Source of the DNA: Actinomycetota bacterium
Lineage (GTDB): Bacteria > Actinomycetota > Acidimicrobiia > IMCC26256 > JACPCJ01
Direction of reading: 5' to 3'
DNA length: 36,556 bases
Assembly (NCBI GenBank): GCA_016179865.1
Contig: JACPCJ010000066.1
Location: 1 to 36,556 of the forward strand
Shown: positions 26,182 to 34,837 of the stretch, one piece after another
Numbering within the stretch: the first letter of the stretch is position 1
Layout: the number at the start of each line of letters is the position of its first letter
Notes under the pieces: model-generated
Seen by the model: the letters and a program-made list of their open reading frames with translations, nothing else
The model's database searches: none
Told to the model about the DNA's origin: nothing
Made by a program: the position numbers and the translations under genes

Positions 26182-29100
26182 ACCACCTCGCAGACTCCCC
26201 GGCTCGAGCCCGCATCGTCGACGACCTCGATCACACCTTGTTCGTGGAAGCGGCGGCGGGGACGGGCAAGACGACGCAGCTCGTTGCGCGCCTCGTCACC
26301 CTCATCGTCTCCGGGGGCGGCTTCATTGCCGGCGGGCTCTCGCCGAGATCGAGGACGCCGCCGCCTGCACGCTCCACGCCTTCGCCCAGCGGATCCTCGC
26401 CGAGTTCCCGTTGGAGGCGGGGCTTCCCCCCGGCTTCGAGGTTCTCGACGACATCGAGTCCGCCGCCGAGTTCGAAGCCGCCTGGCAGGGTTTCGTCGCC
26501 GACCTGCTCGACCAGGGGGCAAGCGACGACAACGTCATCCGTGAGGCCTTCGGCCTGGGCCTCGAGGTCCGGCATCTCCACGACCTCGCCCTCGCCTTCC
26601 GTGCCCAGTGGGATCGACTCGTCGATGGGGTGATCGACGTGCCCCCGTCGGTCTCCATCGATCCCGAGCGGGTGATCCGCCCGCTGCGTGAGGCCGTCGA
26701 GCGGCTCTCGGCCTGCACTGCGCAGGAGTCCGACCTCATGGCCATCCACCTCGCCACCCTCCAGCCCCTGCTCGAGCAGTTGCGCGGGGCCGGGGGCCTC
26801 GAAGCCCTCGAACTCCTGCGCGGCGCTCCCAAGTTCACGTATACGAACGGTCAGGCGGGGAACTGGGGGGGCAAGGAGCCCCTCGCCGAAGTGAAGGCAG
26901 GGCTGGAACGAGCGCAGGCGGCCCGAGAGGAACTGCTGTCGGTGACCTGCCGCCGGCTCGTCGGCACCCTCGCCGTCCGTGTGCAGGCGTTCACGCTCGA
27001 GTGCGCCGCCCGCCGCCGGGCCCGGGGCCGGATCGAGTTTCACGACCTTCTGGTGCTGGCCCGCAACCTGCTGGCGGACGATCCCACGGTGCGGCGGGTG
27101 GCGAGCGCCCGGTGGCGATGGATCCTGATCGACGAGTTCCAGGACACCGATCCCATCCAGATCGAGATTGCGTCCCTCCTGGCCGCCGACGCGAGCGGGT
27201 CGGATGCTTCCCGCGCCTGGCACGAGTACGACGTCGAGCCCGGTCGGCTGTTCGTCGTGGGCGACCCCAAGCAGTCGATCTACCGCTTCCGGCGCGCCGA
27301 CATGACTCTCTACCAGGCGGCGCGCTCGCGCCACGCGGACGGCTCCCTTCGCCTCGTAGCCAACTTCCGCTGCGCCCCGGTGGTGGTCGACTGGGTGAAC
27401 CACGCGCTGGGCATCCTGATGGGGGCGGACGACACGGGGCGCCAGGCCGAGTACGTCGATCTGCTGGCCACCCGGGAGCATCCGGGCGCCAGCGTGCGCC
27501 GACTCGGCGATGGCTGCCACGACCCCATCGCCGACATTCGCCAGCGCGAGGCCCACGATGTGGCGCAGGAGGTGCGCCGGGCGCGGGAGCAGGGATGGCC
27601 GGTCCGAGACGGTGCGGGCGACTCGGAGCGGCCGATCCGCTATGCCGACATCGCCGTGCTCCTCCCGACCCGGCGCATGCTTCCCGACCTCGAATGCGCC
27701 CTGGCCGCAGAGGGCGTCCCTTACCGGATCGAGAGCCGGTCGCTCCTGTGGGCGACCCAGGAGGTTCGTGATCTGATTTCGGTCCTGGCGTCGGTGGCCA
27801 CACCCGGCGACGAAGTGGCGACGGTCGCCGCCCTGCGTTCGCCGGCCCTGGCCTGCCCGGACACCGACCTGCTCGACTGGCGACGGCGCGGCGGCTCGTG
27901 GCGCATCGACCGGCCTGTCCCCGACTCCGTTCCCGCCGAGCACCCCGTGGCTTGGGCCTTCTCGTGGCTCCGCGAGCTGAGCGCCGGCCACCACTGGGAA
28001 CCGCTGCACGTCACCGTCGAGCGGGTGCTGCGCGAACTGCACATTTCCGAACTCCAGACCGCCCACCAGCGGCCCCGCGACCGCTGGCGCCGACTGCGCT
28101 TCGTGCTCGACCAAGCCCGCGCCTTCGGGGAACGCGGTGGCGCCACGCTCGCGGCGTTCGTCGACTGGGCGCGCTCCCAGGCCGACGAGGAGGCTCTCGT
28201 GAACGACGCCATCCTCCCCGAGCCCGACGACGACGCCGTGCGCATCATGACGGTGCACGCCGCCAAGGGGCTCGAGTTCCCGGCGGTCTTCTTGGCCGGG
28301 CTCCACACCTACCCGCCGTCACGCCGGCCACCCGTCCTGTTCGCGAACGACGGGGCGGTCGAGGTGGCGGTGGGGCGCGTCGACCAGGGCTTTGCCACCG
28401 CCGGCTACGACGCGTGCTTGCACTCGGAAAGAGAGGCCGAGGGCCACGAGGGGATTCGCCTGCTCTACGTCGCCGCGGCCGGGGCACGACCGAGGGCGGA
28501 AGCGACCCCACTCCCTGTCGGCAGGCCATGGAGCGGCCTGGGGCGCGAGGCCTGGCGGGCCGAGCGCGGCGCGCGGCTGGAACGGGCCTTTCGGCTGCGG
28601 GCCGTCTCCGCCACGTCGCTGGGCGAATCCGACGGTGGGCGCGACGACGACGCGGGCGAGGGGGCCGCACCGCCGTGGCAGCGGGGCCGCGCGGGCACGT
28701 CGGTCGGCCGGGCCGTTCACGCCGTACTCCAGGCCGTCGACCTGGCCTCGGGCCAGGGCCTCGACCCCCTGGCGCGGGCGCAGGCCGTCGCCGCGGGGGT
28801 CCCCCATCGCGAGGCCGACATCGCCCGGGCCGTGCGAGCCGCGCTGGATTCGCCCCTGGTCCGCGCCGCCGTCGACGGCGGCCGCTACTGGCGGGAGGTC
28901 TACGTGGGCACACGCGTCGGCGACACCGTCCTCGAAGGGTTCGTCGACCTGCTCGTCGAGCGTGACGGGGCTCTCCACGTGGTCGACTACAAGACCGACC
29001 GCGTTGACGGCGCCGCCCAGTTGTCCGACCGGTACCGGCTCCAGGGCGCCGCCTACGCCCTCCTGGTTCAGCGTGCCCTCGCCCGGCCCGTGGAACGGTG

Positions 29101-29194
29101 CACCTTCCTGTTCGTCGGCAGCGGCCGCGCCGTCGAAGTCGCCATCGACGACCTGCCGGCCGCCGTCGACGACGTCCTGGCCCGGCTGGAGTAG
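26178..29194 (+). pseudogene. AddA-like UvrD helicase-nuclease, frameshifted and internally shortened
   Basis: The GTG at 26178 gives Walker A (FVEAAAGTGKTTQLVARLV), but that frame fails after IVSGGG. Sense resumes in another frame around 26340 with LAEIEDAAACTLHAFAQRIL. The ~45 residues expected between these, with helicase motif Ia (AITFTEKAA-like), are missing. Later motifs are intact: LIDEFQDTDP, FVVGDPKQSIYRFRRAD, VHAAKGLEFPAVF and the RecB nuclease core LHVVDYKTDRV...RLQGAAYALL. Motif VI (normally YVAATRAR) reads YVAAAGARPR and is followed by a shorter than usual linker. Either the gene is a real mutant or the assembly lost sequence. The overlap with the addB-like gene implies a working operon in the ancestor. 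Confidence 0.8.
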
Positions 29195-29304
29195 GGCGGG
29201 GAACGGCGGCTTCCCAAACGCCCCCGCCGTGAGAGGTGCGACATGGCGGCGCGCAGGTACGGGATACGATCCCGTTCTCCCATCGGCGATCGAGGGGGTA
29301 GTTC

Positions 29305-30837
29305 GTGCGACGACGGTCGTTGGTGCTGCTGGGTGGCGCGGTGCTGTTGCTGTCCGCGTGCGAGGTGCGTTCCGAGGTGGTCGTCACCGTCAACGAAAAC
29401 GGGTCGGGGACCTTCGAGCTGCTCATGGCAGATGACCAGGGCGGCACGCTGCGGCTGGCGCGCCAGGGCACCGACGCCTTTGCTCCCCCCGTGGTCGACG
29501 GAGTGAAGGCCCCGCCCCCGCCCAAGCGGCCCGACCAGATGATCTTCGGCCAAGACGCCTTCCTCCGGTTCCTCGACGACTACTTCCGCGACTTCTTCAC
29601 CATCTTCAAGTCGGCGATCGTGCAGCAGCGCTCCGCCTTCAGCCGGGAGGTCAGCGACGTCTTCGTGGCCTACGACGACTGGGACTCTGCCCTCGACTCG
29701 GAGGAGTGGGGCACGTTTCTCGACGACGGACTCGACACCTTCGTCGACTACGAGGAGCTGGACCTCGAGGGGCTGGACGTCGAAGACGGCTTCGAGGACG
29801 ACTTCTCGGAGTGGGAAGACGAGTTCGTCGACTGGGGTGACGAGTACGGCGACGACTACTACGGCGACGAGTTCGACGACTACTACTACGACGAGGGGTT
29901 CTACGACGAGGAGGACACCGGGGACGAGGACACCGGCGACGATGGCACGGGTGAAGAGGACACGGGCGAGGGCGACTACTACGACGAGGAAGACCCCGGA
30001 TACGAGGAAGACCCGTACTACGAAGAGGACCCGTACTACGACGAAGGCGGCGGCGGTGACACGGGCGATGAGTTCGGTCGGGCGGCGCCGACGGAAGGCA
30101 TCACCGGCGCCCTCGCCAACACGCCCTTCGAGTCACTCGAAGGCCTGCTGCCGGCGGGGTGGGAGGCCCGCCCCTACGACGAGGACGGCTTCAAGGGTGG
30201 GGTCCTCTCCTACGACTTCAAGGATCTGCGCCAGCTCGACCGGGCGATCAAGCAGCTCAACGCCGCCGTCGCCGACGACACCTGGCCCTTCGACGGGTTC
30301 ACGTTGCGCCGGCAGGGCGACGAGTACATGTTCGAGATCAAGCCGAAGGACCGGACGCCCACGGGGGGTGAGGAGGCCCGCGGCGCCTTCAACGCTCTGA
30401 AGGATGGAGTCGAAACCCGGGTCACCCTGAGGACGCCGGCCAAGACCAATCCGCAGATCAGGAAGGCCGAGGGCCGGCTCCAGGAGAGCTTCCTCCGGGC
30501 AGAGCGCGGCGCCTTCGACTCGGTCACCGTGCTCATGCCGATGGAGGGCGGGAAGCCGATCTCCGCCACTTCTGATGTTCCCGAGGGAGCGCCCGACGAG
30601 GACGGCGGCGACGGCGGCAGCAGCACCGCCCTCGGGTTCCTCATCATCGGCCTCGCCCTGGCCCTGGGCGTCGGGGCCGTGATCTTTGGCCTGATGCGAC
30701 GCCGAGCGGCGCTGGCCACCGGCCCAGACCCTGGCCCGCCCGGAGGGTGGATGGCCCCGCCCCCGGCCCCGCCGCCGGATCCTCCGTCCCCGGATCTGCC
30801 GCCGCCACAACCACCGCCACCGCAAGGACCCGGCTGA
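29305..30837 (+). CDS. LppM-like lipoprotein with long Asp/Glu/Tyr-rich insertion
   Basis: The protein is 510 aa with a GTG start after GAGGGGG. The lipobox LLLSAC places the lipidated Cys at 19. EVRSEVVVTVNENGSGTFEL resembles the start of the LppM domain of mycobacteria, and its second half appears around 265-420 (LEGLLPAGWEARPYDEDGFK, RRQGDEYMFEIKP). Between them (~100-255) lies a strongly acidic insertion with repeated GDEYGDDYYGDEFDDYYYDE and EDPYYEEDPYYDE units, probably disordered and able to bind cations. A membrane segment (~440-464, LGFLIIGLALALGVGAVIF) and a Pro-rich tail end the protein. Having both a lipid anchor and a C-terminal membrane helix is unusual. Confidence 0.75.
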   Translation: MRRRSLVLLGGAVLLLSACEVRSEVVVTVNENGSGTFELLMADDQGGTLRLARQGTDAFAPPVVDGVKAPPPPKRPDQMIFGQDAFLRFLDDYFRDFFTIFKSAIVQQRSAFSREVSDVFVAYDDWDSALDSEEWGTFLDDGLDTFVDYEELDLEGLDVEDGFEDDFSEWEDEFVDWGDEYGDDYYGDEFDDYYYDEGFYDEEDTGDEDTGDDGTGEEDTGEGDYYDEEDPGYEEDPYYEEDPYYDEGGGGDTGDEFGRAAPTEGITGALANTPFESLEGLLPAGWEARPYDEDGFKGGVLSYDFKDLRQLDRAIKQLNAAVADDTWPFDGFTLRRQGDEYMFEIKPKDRTPTGGEEARGAFNALKDGVETRVTLRTPAKTNPQIRKAEGRLQESFLRAERGAFDSVTVLMPMEGGKPISATSDVPEGAPDEDGGDGGSSTALGFLIIGLALALGVGAVIFGLMRRRAALATGPDPGPPGGWMAPPPAPPPDPPSPDLPPPQPPPPQGPG

Positions 30838-30842
30838 CTCGA

Positions 30843-30878
30843 GACAGCGCCCCGGCCATCCCTGGCCGGGGCGCTGTC
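30843..30878. terminator. Strong bidirectional terminator
   Basis: GACAGCGCCCCGGCC (30843-30857) and GGCCGGGGCGCTGTC (30864-30878) form a perfect 15-bp stem with a six-base loop. It fills the gap between the stops of two converging genes. Confidence 0.85.
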
Positions 30879-30879
30879 G

Positions 30880-31596
30880 TTACGCCACCGGGTTCGGATC
30901 GGGGTCGAGATTGTCGGGGCGGTTGTTTCGGGGGCTGTTGACCTGCGTGCGCACCGGATAGACGGCGATCGCCTCCGCAGGCGCCGGGACGAGCAGCTTC
31001 TTCAGCGCTTCGACGTCGTCGTTCTCCGGATCGAGCCACGCGTCCCAGTGTTCGCGCGGCAGCACAACCGGCATTCGGTCGTGAATTGGCGCCACGATCG
31101 AGTTCGGCAGACCGGTGATGATTGTGCAGGAGCGGACGTCGGCCCCTTCCTCGGATGCGTCGGCCGCCTTGTCGTGCCACCGCTCCCACAACCCGGCGAA
31201 GGCGAAGACCGGCTCGACGTTGGGGTGGATGAAGTACGGCTGCTTCTGCTTCCCAGACTTCTTCCATTCGTAGAAGCCGTCGGCCGGGATGAGGCAGCGA
31301 CGGCGCTCGAAGGCCTTGCGGTAGGCGGGCTTCTCGGTCACGGTCTCGGCCCGGGCGTTGATCATCCGGTTTCCCACGGAGCGGTCCTTCGCCCAGAAGG
31401 GGATCAGACCCCAGTGGTAGGCGTCGAGGATCCGCCTGTTCCCCACGTCCTCGACCGCCTCCTCCACCACCACGGTGACGGACTGCGTGGGCGAGACGTT
31501 GAAGTTCTCGCCGGTGTCGGTTGCCGCCAGCTCGTCGACGCTGAAGTAGTCAGCGAGCTGTTGGGGGGAATGCGTGGAGACGAAGCGCCCGCACAC
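30880..31596 (-). CDS. SOS response-associated peptidase (SRAP/YedK/HMCES family)
   Basis: The protein is 238 aa. The N-terminus MCGRF exposes catalytic Cys2 after Met removal, which in this family forms a thiazolidine bond with abasic sites in single-stranded DNA. Other family residues are FNVSPTQSV, WGLIPFWAKD, NARAETVTEKPAYRKAF, RRCLIPADGFYEWKK and APIHDRMPVVL (catalytic His). The length is typical. It shields abasic sites from error-prone repair. A methyltransferase gene ends 6 bases before its start, so the two may share an mRNA. Confidence 0.95.
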   Translation of the reverse strand: MCGRFVSTHSPQQLADYFSVDELAATDTGENFNVSPTQSVTVVVEEAVEDVGNRRILDAYHWGLIPFWAKDRSVGNRMINARAETVTEKPAYRKAFERRRCLIPADGFYEWKKSGKQKQPYFIHPNVEPVFAFAGLWERWHDKAADASEEGADVRSCTIITGLPNSIVAPIHDRMPVVLPREHWDAWLDPENDDVEALKKLLVPAPAEAIAVYPVRTQVNSPRNNRPDNLDPDPNPVA

Positions 31597-31602
31597 GGCC
31601 GG

Positions 31603-32223
31603 TCACCCGGCGGGTCGCCGAGCCACACCCTGGATCTGGGGCCGGACGATCCCGATCGGGCCCGGTGCGTCCCAGTGCTCGATCTCTTCGACTTCGAATC
31701 CGCCGGCTCGGATGGCGGCCTCGGTGTCGCGGTTCGGGTGGCAGCCGACGCCGAACCACTTCCAGAGCGGGAGCCAGCGGTCTTGCCACTCGGCCAGGGA
31801 GCCAACGCCTCGAACGTGCTCGAGGAAGCGCAGCTCGCCGCCGGGCCGCAGGACGCGGAAGACCTCGGCGAGGGCGGCCGGCAGCTTGGGCACCGTGCAG
31901 AGCACGAGGGTCGAGACCACGGTGTCGAAGTGGGCGTCGGGGTAGGGCAGGTCGTCGGCGCCGGCGGCGATGAACTCGACGGGAACCGCGCAGGTGCCGG
32001 CCTTGGGGGCCAACTTCGCCCGCATCGCCTCCGAGGGCTCGGCGGCCACGAGGTGCTCGGCCAAGCGATAGTGCTCGAGGTTCAGGCCGGTGCCGGCGCC
32101 GATCTCGAGGACCGATCCGGAAGCCTCGCCCACGAGTTGTGCCCGCCGCTCGGCGAGGAAGACCCGCTCGGCGGGGCCGAGCATGGCGTCGTACACGGCA
32201 GCGAAGGCACGCTCGCGGAGCAT
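31603..32223 (-). CDS. Class I SAM-dependent methyltransferase
   Basis: The protein is 206 aa from the ATG at 32223; the longer frame upstream gives Arg-rich shadow sequence. Motif I is VLEIGAGTGLNLEHY (SAM binding), followed by AAEPSEAMR, FDTVVSTLVLCTVPKLPAAL and VLRPGGELRFLEHVRG. This resembles the methyltransferase type 11 / UbiE-like or thiol and phospholipid N-methyltransferase groups; the substrate is not defined. It is followed closely by the SRAP gene and preceded by the PIN toxin gene (11-base gap), on the same strand. Confidence 0.88.
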   Translation of the reverse strand: MLRERAFAAVYDAMLGPAERVFLAERRAQLVGEASGSVLEIGAGTGLNLEHYRLAEHLVAAEPSEAMRAKLAPKAGTCAVPVEFIAAGADDLPYPDAHFDTVVSTLVLCTVPKLPAALAEVFRVLRPGGELRFLEHVRGVGSLAEWQDRWLPLWKWFGVGCHPNRDTEAAIRAGGFEVEEIEHWDAPGPIGIVRPQIQGVARRPAG

Positions 32224-32234
32224 CAGCGGGAAGC

Positions 32235-32699
32235 CTATGGAACGAGTTCGAAGGCGTCGACGTGGGTGGGACGAATCACCGAGAAGTCGCGACGGTCGAG
32301 GGTGGCGATCGTGGTCGCCCCGAGCCGCTCGGCGGCGGCGACCACGGAAGCGTCGACCGTGCCGAGGGGGAGGTCGCGATACTGCGCGGCCAGCTCCGCG
32401 ATCCGGTTCCAATCCCCGTCTGAGACCTTCTCGATCTTGACGTCGCCACCGGCCACGCCGGCAAGGAACCGCGCCTCGATGTCCGGACCAAGCCGGCTGC
32501 CGATCAGGTAGCCAACCTCACCGACAACGAGCGTCGGAACGACGAGGGCACCGGTGTAGTCCTCGAGGAGCGACCGACAGGCTCGGTGGTGCCTGTCGCC
32601 CGAGTCGGCGACTGCGTACAACGGCCCCGTGTCAACGATAAGGATCGGACCACTCTTCCCGGAGGATCTCCTCGACCCGTTCGGAAATGTCGGTTTCAC
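32235..32699 (-). CDS. PIN-domain toxin (second pair)
   Basis: The PIN signature is ILIVDTGPLYAVADSGDRHH (first Asp), VVPTLVVGEVGYL (Glu), LGTVDASVVAAAERL (Asp) and ATLDRRDFSV (Asp). The start is uncertain: the conserved domain begins at IVDTGP, where no ATG/GTG/TTG lies in frame. The nearest standard start is the GTG at 32699, inside the antitoxin gene, giving 154 aa with an 18-residue N-terminal extension; a non-standard ATC start close to the antitoxin stop is the alternative. Coupled to the RHH antitoxin gene, it is presumably a VapC-type ribonuclease. Confidence 0.82.
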   Translation of the reverse strand: MKPTFPNGSRRSSGKSGPILIVDTGPLYAVADSGDRHHRACRSLLEDYTGALVVPTLVVGEVGYLIGSRLGPDIEARFLAGVAGGDVKIEKVSDGDWNRIAELAAQYRDLPLGTVDASVVAAAERLGATTIATLDRRDFSVIRPTHVDAFELVP

Positions 32700-32865
32700 C
32701 GCTGTGCCCGATCCCGGCCCAGGGGAACCGGCGCGGCTTGCCGATTCCGAGGAACGTCTCGATCGCCTCCCGGGTGAGCTCCGAGATGGTCATGCCGCGA
32801 CGCCCGGCCTCGGCTCGCAGCGCGTAGTCGACCTCGTCGGGGAGCTTGATGGTCGTGCGCTTCAT
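32632..32865 (-). CDS. Ribbon-helix-helix antitoxin for the second PIN toxin
   Basis: The protein is 77 aa. MKRTTIKLPDEVDYALRAEA, then GMTISELTREAIETFLG, is a ribbon-helix-helix DNA-binding domain, and the acidic C-terminus (ISERVEEILREEWSD) would bind the toxin. The ATG lies 2 bases from a perfect small palindrome with a possible -10 element (TATGCT), so a short-leader or leaderless, self-repressed transcript is likely. It overlaps the toxin frame at its 3' end. Confidence 0.85.
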   Translation of the reverse strand: MKRTTIKLPDEVDYALRAEAGRRGMTISELTREAIETFLGIGKPRRFPWAGIGHSGETDISERVEEILREEWSDPYR

Positions 32866-32867
32866 GA

Positions 32868-32879
32868 TATGCCAGCATA
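32868..32879. promoter_or_regulatory. Palindromic operator of the RHH-PIN pair
   Basis: TATGCCAGCATA has perfect arms TATGC/GCATA. On the minus strand TATGCT lies 8 bases before the antitoxin ATG and fits a -10 element. Confidence 0.6.
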
Positions 32880-32883
32880 CCCT

Positions 32884-33447
32884 TCATCCCGTCCCCGCCC
32901 GCGCGAAGAAACACCCGGTGGTCACGCGCCAGGCGGCGGCGGGGGGTTGTCTCCCGCGGAAGAGGTCGAGCGCAGCCGGTTGTGGGCATACGTACTCGCC
33001 CCGGGGGTCGAGCACGTGGAGGTGGAGGTGAGGAACGCCGCGGGCGTTGCCGGTGTCACCGGACAGCCCGAGCACGTCGCCCGCGCTGACCCGCACCCGA
33101 TCCGGCACGCTCACGACTGACAGGTGGCACGACACATAGCGGCGCCGGTCGTCACCCGCCACGGTGACGCCGAGCCCGCAGCGCTCGCCGGTGTGGGTGA
33201 TGGCCACCCCGGCCGTCACCGCGAACACCGGTGTTCCGCTGGGGACCATCAGGTCGGTCGCCGGGTAGTCATGGTGGGGCGCGCCCAAGGCGCGTTCGGT
33301 GACCAACGAGTCGGGTACGGGGAGCGAGTAGGCGCCGACGCCGGGCGCCCCGGGGTCGGCGAGGGTGACCCGGGGCCCGAGCGCGGCCTGGTTGTTGGGT
33401 GCGGAGGCGAGCGCCAGGACGAGGGCGAGAAGGGCCGGTGGATTCAC
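32884..33447 (-). CDS. Secreted M23-type peptidoglycan endopeptidase
   Basis: The protein is 187 aa. The GTG at 33447 overlaps the stop of the upstream regulator gene (GTGA) and begins a signal peptide (VNPPALLALVLALASAPNNQ). Zinc ligands are in GAPHHDYPATDLMVPSGTPV (HxxxxxxD) and HLHLHV near the end, with GVAITHTGERCGLGVTV and GLSGDTGNARG between them, the LytM/M23 core. M23 enzymes cut peptide cross-links in the cell wall. No other domain is present. The coupling to a region-4-like regulator suggests coordinated expression. Confidence 0.85.
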   Translation of the reverse strand: MNPPALLALVLALASAPNNQAALGPRVTLADPGAPGVGAYSLPVPDSLVTERALGAPHHDYPATDLMVPSGTPVFAVTAGVAITHTGERCGLGVTVAGDDRRRYVSCHLSVVSVPDRVRVSAGDVLGLSGDTGNARGVPHLHLHVLDPRGEYVCPQPAALDLFRGRQPPAAAWRVTTGCFFARAGTG

Positions 33448-34142
33448 ACCCGGGCCAGGGCTCGCAGGCGGCCCTCGGCCCGCAGCCGTCGCTTGCGGAG
33501 CGTCTGCTCGCTCTCGCCGTGCTCGCTCGCAAGGTCGGCCATGGGAACGCCGGCGAGCCGGGTGAGCGCGATCAGGCGGGCCGACTCGCGGTCCACGTGT
33601 CCCGAGCGCACGGCCCACCCGAGGAGCCCCACCACCTCGACGGCCGGGGCGACCACGCCGCCGACCGCAGGCAGGTCCATTTCCCCGACCCGGTGAAGCG
33701 ACACGTGTCGTTCCGCGTCGCGGGCCGTCGCGAGCAGGGAATGCCGCACGTCGAGAAGCACGTTGGCGGCGATCTTCCGGGGCCGCCGCTCGATCGGATA
33801 GGTCCGGATGCGGTCGATGGCGGCCGCCGCGATCACGGCGGCGCGTTCGAAGCGGTCACCGATCTGGTAGCGCTTGAGGAGCGCCTTGCACCCGGGCAAC
33901 AAAAGCTGGAGGAGCACGCGGGCGGCGTCACGGTCGTGGGGAGCCCGCCGCGCCAGTCCGGCGAGGACCCGATCCGTGACGTCGCCGGCAGCGTCGCGGC
34001 GCTCGACGGATGCCACGAGGGCGGTGAGGGTGGGGAACCGGAGCTCGGGGGCCTCGGCGCCCCACCGGGCGAGGGCCCGCTCCATGCGGGGGGACCGGGC
34101 GAGGGTTTCCCACTCGTGGTCGAGCCGATCAAGGACGTTCAT
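33444..34142 (-). CDS. Putative regulator with sigma-70 region 4-like helix-turn-helix
   Basis: The protein is 232 aa from the ATG at 34142 (MNVLDRLDHEWETLARSPRM); the longer open frame is shadow of the RHH/MazF genes. The C-terminal part (SARLIALTRLAGVPMADLAS, then EHGESEQTLRKRRLRAEGRL) looks like a sigma-70 region 4 helix-turn-helix. The middle (LLQLLLPGCKALLKRYQIGD, then RIRTYPIERRPRKIAANVLL) resembles the helical replication or sigma-like proteins common in actinobacteria, but no region 2 is clear. It may be a diverged sigma factor or other DNA-binding regulator. Confidence 0.65.
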   Translation of the reverse strand: MNVLDRLDHEWETLARSPRMERALARWGAEAPELRFPTLTALVASVERRDAAGDVTDRVLAGLARRAPHDRDAARVLLQLLLPGCKALLKRYQIGDRFERAAVIAAAAIDRIRTYPIERRPRKIAANVLLDVRHSLLATARDAERHVSLHRVGEMDLPAVGGVVAPAVEVVGLLGWAVRSGHVDRESARLIALTRLAGVPMADLASEHGESEQTLRKRRLRAEGRLRALARV

Positions 34143-34202
34143 GGGCAGCCTCCGTGCGACGTCGGACGGAGGGAACTTGGACGGCACGCCTGGGCCGATC
34201 GC

Positions 34203-34225
34203 TTGCCGGCCCGCTGGGCCGGCAA
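34203..34225. other. Perfect hairpin in the gap between divergent genes
   Basis: TTGCCGGCCC (34203-34212) and GGGCCGGCAA (34216-34225) pair perfectly around GCT. Both flanking genes point away from it, so it is not an ordinary terminator; it may be an operator, an attenuator or a remnant. Confidence 0.5.
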
Positions 34226-34242
34226 GGCGCGGCCGCGTACGA

Positions 34243-34255
34243 AAAGTCATACTTT
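34243..34255. promoter_or_regulatory. Palindromic operator of the RHH-MazF pair
   Basis: AAAGT (34243-34247) and ACTTT (34251-34255) are inverted around CAT, within GAAAAGTCATACTTTC. It ends 4 bases before the GTG start and includes AT-rich sequence suited to a -10 element. Confidence 0.5.
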
Positions 34256-34259
34256 CGAT

Positions 34260-34502
34260 GTGCTCCGCCGCACCATCACCATTCCCGAGGCCCTGGCCGC
34301 CGCCATCGACGAGCTTGTGCGGCTCGGAGCCGTGCCCAGTGTGAGTCGCTTCTTCCAGGACGCGGCCCGAGTTCATCTCGACGGCCTGAAGGCGGAACGA
34401 GCAGCGGCTGAGGCGCTGCTCCTCGACGCCGCCGAGGAGGAGGCTCTCGCTCTGGGAGACGCGGGCGAGGAGCTGCGCTCGCCGTGGGGGCGCTTGCGAT
34501 GA
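34260..34502 (+). CDS. Ribbon-helix-helix antitoxin for MazF-like toxin
   Basis: The protein is 80 aa from the GTG at 34260. VLRRTITIPEALAAAIDELV, then PSVSRFFQDAARVHLDGLKA, is a ribbon-helix-helix domain, with an acidic Ala/Glu-rich C-terminus for toxin binding. The TGA stop overlaps the toxin ATG (ATGA). An inverted repeat lies directly upstream. Confidence 0.75.
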   Translation: MLRRTITIPEALAAAIDELVRLGAVPSVSRFFQDAARVHLDGLKAERAAAEALLLDAAEEEALALGDAGEELRSPWGRLR

Positions 34503-34837
34503 CCCAGCCGCGGCGCGGGGAGGTGTGGGCCTTCGACGTGGGGCGGGGCGAGACAATCCCCCTGGCCGTGGTGCAGTCCGACGCCCTGAACGCGCTGGCG
34601 CCGACGATTGTGGGTCTGGTGATGACGGCCCGGGCTCAGCGAGCAGGCGAGCCCCTCGTCGTGGCCCTTGACCACGCCAGGGCCGGGCTGGCCGCCCCGG
34701 CGTGGGTGAAGGTGACCCAGGTGCGCACCGTTCCGGCGTCCTCGGCGGTCACCCGGCTCGGCGTGATTCCAGCCGACGCGTTGGAACGGGTCGACGGCGC
34801 CCTCGCTGAGGTGCTCAGCCTCGGTCGATCACGGTGA
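34499..34837 (+). CDS. MazF/PemK-like toxin
   Basis: The protein is 112 aa. PRRGEVWAFDVGRGETIPLA, then VVQSDALNALAPTIVGLVMT, LAAPAWVKVTQVRTVP and LGVIPADALERVDGAL, fit the PemK/MazF endoribonuclease fold. The ATG at 34499 overlaps the antitoxin stop and is preferred over one 15 bases upstream. Its last 23 bases overlap the convergent MOSC gene. The cleavage site is unknown. Confidence 0.85.
   Translation: MTQPRRGEVWAFDVGRGETIPLAVVQSDALNALAPTIVGLVMTARAQRAGEPLVVALDHARAGLAAPAWVKVTQVRTVPASSAVTRLGVIPADALERVDGALAEVLSLGRSR

Noticed and set aside
31048-32511. 487-codon plus-strand frame over the SRAP and methyltransferase genes
   Set aside because: No domain pattern; the minus strand holds MCGRF and SAM-binding motifs.
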